From NCBI GenBank assembly GCA_964004625.1, contig CAXFOB010000039.1, positions 124,001-188,000 of the forward strand: a stretch of 64,000 nucleotides of DNA, written 5' to 3'. The notes under the pieces were generated by a model. The model saw only the letters and a program-made list of their open reading frames with translations. It was not told the DNA's origin and did not search any database. This document shows positions 1 to 7,635 of this stretch, one piece after another. Numbering within the stretch: the stretch's first letter is position 1; every line of letters starts with the position of its first letter. The stretch is from GCA-002697625 sp002697625 (lineage in GTDB: Bacteria; Bacteroidota; Bacteroidia; Flavobacteriales; BACL11). The position numbers were made by a program, and so were the translations under genes.

Positions 1-1049
1 CAAAACAATCAGCTTACTTTTTTAAAACCGCTTTTGGTTTTCAATCATTCGCTTACAAGGGTCTTGAAACTGGAAGTACAGATGTAACTTCTTATGTCTT
101 GATTCAGGATAAAATAAAAATTGTTTTGACTACTCCATTAAATTCAAAATCTATTGTTAATGATCATTTAAAAAAACATGGAGATGGTGTTAAAGTAATC
201 GCTTTATGGGTAGATGATGCAAGAAAATCTTGGAATGAAACAACGAGTAGGGGAGCTAAATCATATATGGAGCCCACAATAGAGAAAGATAATTATGGAG
301 AGGTGATAAGATCAGGAATTTATACTTATGGGGAAACTGTACATATTTTTGTTGAAAGAAAAAATTATGAAGGTCTTTTTCTTCCAGGATATGAAGAGTG
401 GAAATCTGAATATAACCCAACATCAACAGGTCTGAAATATATTGATCATATGGTTGGTAATGTGGGGTGGAATCAAATGGATAAATGGGTAAAATATTAT
501 GAAGACGTAATGGGTTTTGTTAATTTTTTATCTTTTGATGATAAACAGATAACTACAGAATATTCAGCTTTAATGAGTAAAGTCATGAGCAATGGAAATG
601 GACGTATAAAATTTCCAATAAATGAGCCAGCGGAAGGTAAAAGAAAATCACAAATTGAAGAATATTTAGATTTTTATGAAAGTCCAGGAGTTCAACATAT
701 TGCTATGGCTACAGATGATATAATTACTACAGTAAGTGAATTGCGAGACAGAGGAATAGAATTTCTATCTGTTCCACCAGATGAATATTATAAAGCTGTT
801 CCTTTAAGACTTCAGGAACATAATCATGAACTAAAAGAAGATATAAACACTTTAAAAACACTTGGAATTTTAATTGATGCTGATGAGGAAGGATATTTAT
901 TACAAATATTTACTAAGCCTTTACAAGACCGGCCTACATTGTTTTTTGAAATCATTCAGAGAATGGGAGCAAAGGGATTTGGAGCTGGTAATTTTAAAGC
1001 ATTATTTGAAGCAATAGAAAGAGAACAAGAAAAAAGAGGAACACTATAA
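1..1049 (+). CDS. hpd: 4-hydroxyphenylpyruvate dioxygenase (5' end cut by window)
   Basis: This cytosolic non-haem iron enzyme converts 4-hydroxyphenylpyruvate to homogentisate in tyrosine breakdown. The frame is open from base 3, and its first residues (KQSAYFFKTAFGF) are typical of the family, so the gene starts outside the window. A TTG at 99 is an internal codon, not the start. About 348 residues are visible, and only the first few tens are missing. The three expected iron ligands can be seen: His in YIDHMVGN, His in GVQHIAMATDD, and Glu in LFFEIIQRMG. The conserved C-terminal GFGAGNFKALFEAIE tail is present. The next gene starts two bases after the stop. Other homogentisate-pathway genes are not in view and may lie upstream. 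Confidence 0.96.
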   Translation, partial: KQSAYFFKTAFGFQSFAYKGLETGSTDVTSYVLIQDKIKIVLTTPLNSKSIVNDHLKKHGDGVKVIALWVDDARKSWNETTSRGAKSYMEPTIEKDNYGEVIRSGIYTYGETVHIFVERKNYEGLFLPGYEEWKSEYNPTSTGLKYIDHMVGNVGWNQMDKWVKYYEDVMGFVNFLSFDDKQITTEYSALMSKVMSNGNGRIKFPINEPAEGKRKSQIEEYLDFYESPGVQHIAMATDDIITTVSELRDRGIEFLSVPPDEYYKAVPLRLQEHNHELKEDINTLKTLGILIDADEEGYLLQIFTKPLQDRPTLFFEIIQRMGAKGFGAGNFKALFEAIEREQEKRGTL

Positions 1050-1051
1050 TT

Positions 1052-1504
1052 ATGATAAAAATTGGAGACAAAGCACCGGAAATAAACTCTATTGATCAAA
1101 ATGGAGAAAAGATAACTTTAAAACAATTTCTTGGAAAGAAAATTATTTTATACTTCTATCCAAAAGACATGACACCAGGATGTACAGCTCAGTCTTGTAA
1201 TTTAAGAGATAATTACCACGAGCTTTTAGACAATGGTTATGTGGTATTAGGATGTTCTGCAGACAGCTTAGAAAGACACCAAAAATTTATTGAAAAATAC
1301 GATTTGCCTTTTCCACTTATTTCAGACGAAAGTAAAGAAGTGTTAAATGCTTATGGTGTTTGGGGACTTAAAAAGTTTATGGGGAAGGAATACATGGGAA
1401 TTATGCGTACTACTTTTGTGATTGATGAGAATGGAATTATTGAAGATATTATCACAAAAGTAAAAACTAAAGATCATACTCAACAGATTTTGAGAAAATT
1501 ATAG
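1052..1504 (+). CDS. bcp: Thioredoxin-dependent peroxiredoxin, BCP/PrxQ type
   Basis: AhpC/TSA-fold thiol peroxidase that reduces hydrogen peroxide and organic peroxides in the cytoplasm. At 150 residues it has the usual BCP length. The motif TPGCTAQSC places the peroxidatic Cys at residue 44 and a resolving Cys at residue 49, the five-residue spacing of atypical 2-Cys BCP enzymes. It starts two bases after hpd and is probably co-transcribed with it. No separate promoter is evident. There is no strong Shine-Dalgarno sequence, as is normal in Bacteroidota. Confidence 0.95.
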   Translation: MIKIGDKAPEINSIDQNGEKITLKQFLGKKIILYFYPKDMTPGCTAQSCNLRDNYHELLDNGYVVLGCSADSLERHQKFIEKYDLPFPLISDESKEVLNAYGVWGLKKFMGKEYMGIMRTTFVIDENGIIEDIITKVKTKDHTQQILRKL

Positions 1505-1516
1505 AAGAATAACAAA

Positions 1517-2563
1517 ATGAAAATCCCATTACTAGTTTTACTATTATTCCCTTTACTTCTTAGTTCTCAGGATAAGATATATACTAAAGACAATGTATTT
1601 ATGGGTTATGAAGAGGATTTAGTAAATGCATGTGTTAATGGAGCTAATGATGTCTTAAATATTGGAGGTAATAATATAGCTATGAAAGATTATTGTAGTT
1701 GCGTTATGAATAGTTTAATGCCTAATTTGTATTCTTGGGAAATAGAAGAAGCTGCTAAAAACAATACTATGAAGGAGTTGTTTATTAAAGACAAAAATTT
1801 AACTTATATAATGGATTGTATCGACCCAATTATGGAATCAGATGTATTAGATAATTATAATTATGGAGATCAGGACTTTTCAGATTATGATAAATCTATT
1901 ATGATAAAAGGATGTGTTGAGGTAGCTATGTCTGAAGAAGGATTGGGAGACTTATATGGGCTTACATATGAAGATATTTATAATTATTGTAGTTGTTCCA
2001 TTAATAAGTTTGTTGCTTTAGGATATAATTTTGGTCAGCTAAAATTAATTGAAGATGAAAGTAGTGAAGTATTTAATGAAGTTACTATTCCGTGTATGGA
2101 AGAGATTTTGTCCGATAATGAAAGTAGTTCAGAGTATATAAATTCATATGTTTCAACAGATATTATAGGATACAAACGATCTTCTACAATTGAATTAGTT
2201 GATTATTTTAATTCATTGTATAAGATTAAAATTGAAATTGGAGGAATTGTGAAGTATTTCACATTTGATACTGGCGCTTCAGATCTTGTAATTAGTACCG
2301 ATATGGCAATTGATTTAATAAAAAAAGGAGTAATTGAAGAGGATGACTTTTTAGGTGAAGAACCCTATACTTTAGCAGATAACAGTATTGTCTTGGCCGA
2401 AATAGTTAGATTAGACGGTATCATTATTGGTGATTATACTTTAAACAATGTAATTGTTGCTGTGATTGAAGATGGAAGTTTGTTATGTGGAGTAGGAATA
2501 CTTAATAAATTCAAAAATTGGGAATTAAATCAAAATCCAAGTAGTTTAACTCTTTATAAATAG
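1517..2563 (+). CDS. Secreted retropepsin-like aspartyl protease with duplicated cysteine modules
   Basis: A protein of 348 residues with a hydrophobic signal peptide (residues 1-17), so probably exported. The C-terminal third (about 235-348) resembles single-domain retroviral-type aspartyl proteases, with the catalytic motif FDTGAS at 250-255. It would have to dimerise to form an active site. The N-terminal part carries two copies of a four-cysteine module: C39, YC60SC62, C101 and C133, YC158SC160, C193. That spacing suggests disulfide-stabilised repeats. I do not recognise the repeat domain and the substrate is unknown. It starts 12 bases after bcp and is likely the last gene of this operon. 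The neighbouring tRNA lies on the other strand. Confidence 0.8.
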   Translation: MKIPLLVLLLFPLLLSSQDKIYTKDNVFMGYEEDLVNACVNGANDVLNIGGNNIAMKDYCSCVMNSLMPNLYSWEIEEAAKNNTMKELFIKDKNLTYIMDCIDPIMESDVLDNYNYGDQDFSDYDKSIMIKGCVEVAMSEEGLGDLYGLTYEDIYNYCSCSINKFVALGYNFGQLKLIEDESSEVFNEVTIPCMEEILSDNESSSEYINSYVSTDIIGYKRSSTIELVDYFNSLYKIKIEIGGIVKYFTFDTGASDLVISTDMAIDLIKKGVIEEDDFLGEEPYTLADNSIVLAEIVRLDGIIIGDYTLNNVIVAVIEDGSLLCGVGILNKFKNWELNQNPSSLTLYK

Positions 2564-2571
2564 TTAAATTG

Positions 2572-2658
2572 CAGTGAGGAAGGGATTCGAACCCCCGAAA
2601 CGATTTCTCGTTTACACGCTTTCCAAGCGTGCGCCTTAAGCCACTCGGCCACCTCACT
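2572..2658 (-). tRNA. tRNA-Ser (anticodon GGA)
   Basis: Reads serine codons UCC/UCU. On the minus strand the acceptor stem AGTGAGG pairs with CCTCACT, followed by discriminator G, the serine identity base. The anticodon stem is CACGC/GCGTG with loop TTGGAAA (anticodon GGA). The long variable arm expected of tRNA-Ser lies between the anticodon arm and the T arm (TTCGAAT loop). CCA is not encoded: the bases after the discriminator are CAA. The 87-base length fits a class II tRNA. It lies 25 bases downstream of the asparaginase stop on the same strand and may be processed from that transcript. Confidence 0.97.
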
Positions 2659-2683
2659 AATTATTTTGCAAATCTATTAAAAT

Positions 2684-3682
2684 TTAGTTGCTAATTTCTC
2701 CTCTTAAAGATTTTATAAAAAGAGATTTCTTTTCTCCCAAGCTTGTACAAATTCCATCCAAATGCATAAGTTTAGTAATAGCAGATTCACTAGTCATATT
2801 TTTAGCACTAATCACACCAATTTTATTTAGATCTGAGCTTGTTTCGTATTTTCCTTGTGTAACCTCTCCTGATAAACATTGACTACAATTTACAATAAAA
2901 ACTCCTTTATTTATTGCTGTTTTTAAGGATGTAATAAACCACTCTTTATTTGTTGCATTTCCAGACCCGAATGTTTCTAAAACAATATTATTTGCAGAGT
3001 TTAAAACTGAAGAAACTACCTTTTCTGTTATGCCTGGAAATAACTTTAGTACCGCTACATCTTCCGAAAAATTAGTTTGTATATTTAATTCCTTCTGATT
3101 AGATGTAAAAAAGTAATTACTATTGTATTTTATATGTATACCTACGTCTGCTAAAGTTGGGAAATTAGGAGAGTTAAAGGCTTCAAATTGTTCTGAATTT
3201 ACTTTTACAGTACGGTTTCCTCTCAGTAATTTATCTTCAAAATATACACAAACTTCTTTTATTTTTCCGCTAGCCGCTATTTCAATAGAAGTGATAAGAT
3301 TTTCTTTTGCATCTGTTCTTCTTGCTCCAATTGGAATCTGACTTCCAGTTAGTATTACTGCTTTTTGTAATCCCTCCAACATAAAACTAAGTGCAGAAGC
3401 AGTATATGCCATGGTATCCGACCCATGAAGAACTACAAAACCATGCATCACCGTATAGTTTTCTTTTATTATTTCAGTAATTTCTATCCAATAATTTTTA
3501 TCCATATTAGAGGAGTCAATAATCTTTTTTAAAGAGGTGTGATGCACTCTTAATTCCGGATTCTGCAATTCTGGTAAGGATGAGGTTAGTTTGTTAAAGT
3601 CAACCGCTTTTAAGGAATTGTTATTGGAATCTTTCTGCATTCCTATTGTCCCTCCGGTATAGATTAGTAAAATATTCTTCAT
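2684..3682 (-). CDS. ansA: L-asparaginase, type I (cytoplasmic)
   Basis: Hydrolyses L-asparagine to aspartate and ammonia. There is no signal peptide, which fits the cytoplasmic type I enzyme. The first active-site motif is at the N-terminus (YTGGTIG, catalytic Thr). The second is LHGSDTMAYTASA near residue 83. The 332-residue length is normal. The ATG shares its A with the stop codon of tatD (TAATG), so translation is probably coupled to tatD. tRNA-Ser lies immediately downstream. Confidence 0.93.
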   Translation of the reverse strand: MKNILLIYTGGTIGMQKDSNNNSLKAVDFNKLTSSLPELQNPELRVHHTSLKKIIDSSNMDKNYWIEITEIIKENYTVMHGFVVLHGSDTMAYTASALSFMLEGLQKAVILTGSQIPIGARRTDAKENLITSIEIAASGKIKEVCVYFEDKLLRGNRTVKVNSEQFEAFNSPNFPTLADVGIHIKYNSNYFFTSNQKELNIQTNFSEDVAVLKLFPGITEKVVSSVLNSANNIVLETFGSGNATNKEWFITSLKTAINKGVFIVNCSQCLSGEVTQGKYETSSDLNKIGVISAKNMTSESAITKLMHLDGICTSLGEKKSLFIKSLRGEISN

Positions 3683-4455
3683 TATATCTTAAATAAATTT
3701 TTTGCGTTAGATGAGGTAATTGTAGCTACCTCCTCCAAACTAATTCCTTTTAATTTTGATAGTTTCTCCGCAATATTAATAATATATTTACTTTCGTTTC
3801 TTTTCCCTCTGTAAGGAGTAGGAGCAAGATAAGGAGCGTCTGTTTCGAGTATCAAATGTTTCATATCTATTTCTGAAATTGTTTTATCCACTCCAGCATT
3901 TTTAAAAGTCAAAACTCCACCAATTCCTAAGTAGAAATTTCCCAAATTTATTACTCTTTCTGCATCTTCTACATTACCTGTAAAACAATGAAATACTCCA
4001 CTTAAATTATTGTCGTTCAACTCTTCAACAATCTTTATAGCGGGTATAAATGAATCTCTTACATGAATAGCGATAGGTAATTTATATTTTTTGGCAAGAT
4101 CTATCTGAAAACGAAATGCCTTTTTTTGTATGTTAAGCGTGCTTTTGTCCCAATACAAATCCAGTCCTATTTCTCCCACCGCAATAAAAGTTTCTTTTTC
4201 TAACATGTCTTTTACATGTAGTAATTCCTTTTCCATACTTTCTTTTTCTACATCACAAGGATGTAATCCCATCATAGGATAACAATTTTCAGGAAATCGA
4301 CTACATAAATCTAACATAGAATCTGTGTGTTCAGAACTGATGTTTGGCAAAAACATTTTACTTACGCCACAATCAATTGCATTTTTCACAACATTGTTTC
4401 TGTCCTCATTAAATTGATGAGAATAAAGGTGTGCGTGAGTATCTATAAACTTCAT
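3682..4455 (-). CDS. tatD: TatD family metal-dependent hydrolase (deoxyribonuclease)
   Basis: Amidohydrolase-superfamily TIM-barrel enzyme; characterised members are metal-dependent 3'-5' DNases or nucleases. Visible signature motifs are IDTHAHL at the N-terminus, GLHPCD, GEIGLDLYWDKS, HVRDS, FHCFTG and LETDAPYLAP with a following RGKRNES loop, so the metal ligands appear complete. The length of 257 residues is typical. It is the first gene of a tatD-ansA(-tRNA-Ser) unit. The start is four bases from a TAATTTTG promoter element, which predicts an almost leaderless mRNA. Confidence 0.92.
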   Translation of the reverse strand: MKFIDTHAHLYSHQFNEDRNNVVKNAIDCGVSKMFLPNISSEHTDSMLDLCSRFPENCYPMMGLHPCDVEKESMEKELLHVKDMLEKETFIAVGEIGLDLYWDKSTLNIQKKAFRFQIDLAKKYKLPIAIHVRDSFIPAIKIVEELNDNNLSGVFHCFTGNVEDAERVINLGNFYLGIGGVLTFKNAGVDKTISEIDMKHLILETDAPYLAPTPYRGKRNESKYIINIAEKLSKLKGISLEEVATITSSNAKNLFKI

Positions 4456-4459
4456 ACTG

Positions 4460-4467
4460 CAAAATTA
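4460..4467 (-). promoter_or_regulatory. -7 promoter element of tatD
   Basis: On the minus strand this reads TAATTTTG, an exact match to the Bacteroidota TAnnTTTG element. It is followed by CAGT and then the tatD ATG. The expected transcription start is therefore at or next to the start codon. No clear TTTG -33 box was found at the usual distance. Confidence 0.6.
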
Positions 4468-4479
4468 GGATAATTTCTT

Positions 4480-4487
4480 TAGTTTTA
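4480..4487 (+). promoter_or_regulatory. Probable -7 element of the GT9 gene
   Basis: TAGTTTTA matches TAnnTTTG except at the last base. It lies five bases before the GTG start at 4493, the same geometry as the tatD element on the other strand. That supports both a divergent promoter in this 37-base gap and the GTG as the true start. Confidence 0.4.
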
Positions 4488-4492
4488 CACTC

Positions 4493-5443
4493 GTGCAAGA
4501 ATCATTAAAAATATTAGTAATTCGATTTAGTTCTATTGGAGATATAGTCCTGACCACTCCTGTTGTTAGATGCTTAAAACAACAACTACATACGGAACTG
4601 CATTTTGTTACAAAGAATGATTTTGTATCTTTAATAAGAAATAACCCAAATATTGATAAGGTTTATTCCATACAAGATTCTGTTGCTGAAATAAAAAAGG
4701 AAATACAATTAGAAAATTACGATTATATTATTGATCTACATTGTAATATTAGATCGTCACAAATCAAAAATTTAGGAAAGAAATCTCTAAGCTACAATAA
4801 ACATAATTTTAAAAAATTCCTATTAACTTCATTTGGTATAAATCTATTACAAGACAAGCACACGATTGACAGATATTTAGATTCTGTTTTGAGTTTAGGA
4901 GTTAAAAACGATAATAAAGGTTTAGATTTTTTCTTTTCCAAGGAGGATGAGATTAATCTTTCTGTGTTCAACAATTCGTATGTTACTTTTGCAATTGGAG
5001 GAAGTCATTTTACAAAAATATTACCTACAGATAAAATAATTCAAATCTGTAATAAACAACAAAAACAAATTGTTTTAATTGGAGGAAAAGACGATTATCA
5101 CAGAGGAGAATCAATTGTAAAATCGTGTAATAATGTTGTAAACACTTGTGGGAAGTACAGCATTAATCAATCGGCTTATATTGTAAAAAATTCAGACCTT
5201 TTAATAACACATGATACAGGCATGATGCATATTGCATCTGCTTTCAGTATGAAAATTTATTCTGTATTTGGAGGCACTCAACCAAGTCTTGGTTTTTCTC
5301 CCTATTTACCAAATTCAGAAAGCAAAATTATAAAGGTAAATGACTTAAATTGTAGTCCTTGTCATAGATATGGAAAAAGCAAATGTCCAAAAGGACATTT
5401 CAATTGTATGAATAAGATAAATGTAGAGTTATTTACCGAATAA
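4493..5443 (+). CDS. Glycosyltransferase family 9 (LPS heptosyltransferase-like)
   Basis: Resembles ADP-heptose:LPS heptosyltransferases (WaaC/WaaF group), which add sugars to the lipopolysaccharide core at the cytoplasmic face. The N-terminus KILVIRFSSIGDIVLTTPVVR is the family hallmark. The C-terminal domain has the HDTGMMHIAS motif followed by a GGTQPSLGFSP loop. The C-terminus carries a cluster of cysteines (CSPCHRYGKSKC, FNCM), common in this family. Its start is GTG: no ATG lies upstream, and a promoter-like TAGTTTTA sits five bases ahead. The last 15 bases overlap the convergent thioesterase gene. The sugar donor is not certain. Confidence 0.85.
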   Translation: MQESLKILVIRFSSIGDIVLTTPVVRCLKQQLHTELHFVTKNDFVSLIRNNPNIDKVYSIQDSVAEIKKEIQLENYDYIIDLHCNIRSSQIKNLGKKSLSYNKHNFKKFLLTSFGINLLQDKHTIDRYLDSVLSLGVKNDNKGLDFFFSKEDEINLSVFNNSYVTFAIGGSHFTKILPTDKIIQICNKQQKQIVLIGGKDDYHRGESIVKSCNNVVNTCGKYSINQSAYIVKNSDLLITHDTGMMHIASAFSMKIYSVFGGTQPSLGFSPYLPNSESKIIKVNDLNCSPCHRYGKSKCPKGHFNCMNKINVELFTE

Positions 5444-5941
5444 TGCTTTTAGCTCAGTAGCGTCCTCTGCATTCATTTTACCCGCTAATATTAAAGATAG
5501 TTGTCTTCTTCTAAGTGCGGCATCAAATCGTTCCTTTTCTTTTTTTGTTTCAGGTGTTACTTCCGGAACAGCAGTAGGCTTATTCATGTTTCCTACAGCA
5601 ACAAATGTATAAATAGCTTCATTACATTTTGTTTTTATTCCAGACTGCATATCTTCTGTCCAAACATCAATTATTACTTCCATAGATGAATTAAAAGATC
5701 GGGAAATGTTAGCTTCTAACGTAACAATACTTGCTTGTGGAATAGGATGTCCGAATGACACATTGTTTACAGATGCGGTTACACAGGTTCTTCCTGAATG
5801 CCTTTGAGCAGTAACAGCAGCTACTATATCCATCCAATGAAGGAGTCTGCCTCCCATTAAGTTCTTTAGATTATTTGTGTCGTTTGGTAAAACAATTTCC
5901 GTTTGAATTGTTTTTGATTCTGAAGGTGTTTTTGCAGTCAT
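5429..5941 (-). CDS. Acyl-CoA thioesterase, hotdog fold (YciA/BFIT type)
   Basis: Hydrolyses acyl-CoA thioesters in the cytoplasm. A single hotdog domain occupies about residues 10-130, with the family motif NNLKNLMGGRLLHWMD carrying the catalytic Asp region and the VNNVSFGHPI strand. The C-terminus (about 135-170) is a charged extension. It begins one base after the stop of the HU/SPOR gene on the same strand, so the two are probably co-transcribed. Its 3' end overlaps the convergent GT9 gene by 15 bases. Chain-length preference cannot be inferred. Confidence 0.88.
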   Translation of the reverse strand: MTAKTPSESKTIQTEIVLPNDTNNLKNLMGGRLLHWMDIVAAVTAQRHSGRTCVTASVNNVSFGHPIPQASIVTLEANISRSFNSSMEVIIDVWTEDMQSGIKTKCNEAIYTFVAVGNMNKPTAVPEVTPETKKEKERFDAALRRRQLSLILAGKMNAEDATELKALFGK

Positions 5942-5942
5942 A

Positions 5943-6893
5943 TTATAAAGATAGAATCCAAGAGGATTTATTTTCTGATTTTAGAATACCCAAAGCTAAA
6001 TTAGCTTCTTCTTTTGTTGCGAAACTATCAAAAGAAACTCTAATCAAACCTCCTTTCGTTGTTCCAACAATAGAGGAGTTATAGTTTTCTGCTTTTAATT
6101 TTTTTACTAGTTTTTCAGCATTATTTTTGTTCCCAAAAGCCCCAGCAATTAAATGAAAATTCTTTTCGATAATAATATTTTCTTCTATACCTTCAACTTC
6201 AGGGGTAGTAATAACATCTTCTCCCTTTATAGAAATATTCTTCATATTTTCTGATTCCAATTCAGATATTTCTTCGGTATTTTCAGACATAGAAAATGGA
6301 TTAAAGTTTGCCATTTGAGAATAAATATTATTGATTTTCTGTTCTTGTGTAATGCTAATTAAAGACAAACCAATAATTGGCAATAAAATAGCTGCTGCTC
6401 TCCAAACTCTATTTCTTCCTTTTTTGTTAGAAATTGGAGCTGTTACTAGCTCTATTTTTTTGTTTATAACATCTACTTTGTCAGTTTGTTGAGATTTTAA
6501 CCCAAAAGAATTAAGATTATAATTAGTAAAAGAATCTTGTAAGAATAAAATATTTCCATCAATCCCTATTGAAAGTAATCCAACTTTTTCAATTCTGTAG
6601 GTTCGGATGCTTTGTAGTTTTTCTTTAATATTAGACACATACTCTTCTAGATTTCTTTTTGCTTCTTCATTTGTGATTTGTTCAGAAAGAGCAATATGAT
6701 TTACAAGTAATCCGTCATTGGTTTGTAAATTAGGATTAAATAATATTTCTTTAGCAGGTGGTGAAATAACTCCAGTAGTTTCATTTAATACTGCAGAGGT
6801 ATTATTTCCTACAAATCCTCCAAACTTAGGAATAATTACGCAATCGTGTATAAATAAAAGATTGGATATATATGAAGAAATTGTATTTTTCAT
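5943..6893 (-). CDS. HU-CCDC81 and SPOR domain protein with one membrane span
   Basis: A Bacteroidota-specific architecture. Two N-terminal CCDC81-like HU domains (about residues 1-140, including IPKFGGFVGN and EKVGLLSIG) are followed by one hydrophobic span (about 170-190, AAAILLPIIGLSLISI). A variable linker then leads to a C-terminal SPOR domain (about 240-316, FHLIAGAFGNKNNAEKLVKKL). SPOR domains bind denuded peptidoglycan at division sites. HU-like domains may bind DNA, so the protein could link nucleoid and envelope; that role is inference. I use the ATG at 6893 rather than the longer frame (to 6941), because a TAATTTTG promoter element sits five bases upstream and the protein then begins MKNTISSYI, as expected. 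Confidence 0.85.
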   Translation of the reverse strand: MKNTISSYISNLLFIHDCVIIPKFGGFVGNNTSAVLNETTGVISPPAKEILFNPNLQTNDGLLVNHIALSEQITNEEAKRNLEEYVSNIKEKLQSIRTYRIEKVGLLSIGIDGNILFLQDSFTNYNLNSFGLKSQQTDKVDVINKKIELVTAPISNKKGRNRVWRAAAILLPIIGLSLISITQEQKINNIYSQMANFNPFSMSENTEEISELESENMKNISIKGEDVITTPEVEGIEENIIIEKNFHLIAGAFGNKNNAEKLVKKLKAENYNSSIVGTTKGGLIRVSFDSFATKEEANLALGILKSENKSSWILSL

Positions 6894-6898
6894 TAGTG

Positions 6899-6906
6899 CA
6901 AAATTA
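6899..6906 (-). promoter_or_regulatory. -7 promoter element of the HU/SPOR gene
   Basis: TAATTTTG on the minus strand, followed by CACTA and the ATG at 6893. It overlaps the stop codon of kdsB (6904-6906). The HU/SPOR-thioesterase pair therefore probably has its own promoter inside the kdsB end, with a near-leaderless mRNA. Confidence 0.55.
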
Positions 6907-7635
6907 TACATTTTTTGTGTGTAATTCGACAATCTTATCAATATCTTCTGTTTTATCTACTGATAATGGGTCAAAGTCCGTGATTCCCACACTAATAGAA
7001 TAACCATTCTCCATCCATCTTATTTGTTCTAAATTTTGCTCCTTTTCTTTTTTGGTTGGTTTAAGTTGTATTAATTTTTCAAATACCTCAATTCTAAAAG
7101 CGTAAATACCAATGTGTTTAAATATTTGCTGATTTGTAAATTCTGATTTTGTTAATTCAGAATCTCTTGTGAAAGAATTAGCAATTTTTTTATCATTAAA
7201 AGTTACTTTTACTTTGTTTTCATCAGAATAAGTTTCAAAATCATCTATCTTTTTTGCTAATGTAGCTATTTGAACATCTGGGTTTTCAAACAATTCTAAC
7301 AGATTAGTAATTTGTTCTGGATTTATAAAGGGCTCATCTCCTTGAATGTTAACTACAATCTCGTAATGTTCTTCTAAATTTTTCATCACTTCTCCACATC
7401 TATCTGTTCCACTCTCATGATTCTTAGATGTCAGTATAACGTCACCTCCAAAAGATTTTACATGAAAAGCAATTCTCTCATCATCAGTAGCAACTATAAC
7501 TTTATGTAATAAGTTGCATTTTGAGGATTGTTGGTAAACTCGTTGAATCATGCTAACCCCCATGATATTTGCAAGAGATTTACCAGGAAATCTACTAGAA
7601 TGATATCTGGATGGAATTATTCCTATTACTCTCAT
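6904..7635 (-). CDS. kdsB: 3-deoxy-manno-octulosonate cytidylyltransferase
   Basis: Activates KDO with CTP to CMP-KDO for lipid A/LPS core assembly in the cytoplasm. Family motifs are visible: IIPSRYHSSRFPGKSL at the N-terminus, ATDDERI, SGTDRCGEV, and NIQGDEPFI with the metal-binding Asp. The C-terminal DFDPLSVDKTEDID is also typical. The length of 243 residues is usual. The ATG shares one base with the stop of the TonB receptor gene (TAATG), indicating coupled translation. Confidence 0.96.
   Translation of the reverse strand: MRVIGIIPSRYHSSRFPGKSLANIMGVSMIQRVYQQSSKCNLLHKVIVATDDERIAFHVKSFGGDVILTSKNHESGTDRCGEVMKNLEEHYEIVVNIQGDEPFINPEQITNLLELFENPDVQIATLAKKIDDFETYSDENKVKVTFNDKKIANSFTRDSELTKSEFTNQQIFKHIGIYAFRIEVFEKLIQLKPTKKEKEQNLEQIRWMENGYSISVGITDFDPLSVDKTEDIDKIVELHTKNV

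Noticed and set aside
99..1049. TTG at 99 as the start of the HPPD gene
   Set aside because: The frame is open to base 3 and the upstream residues match the HPPD family; the gene starts outside the window.
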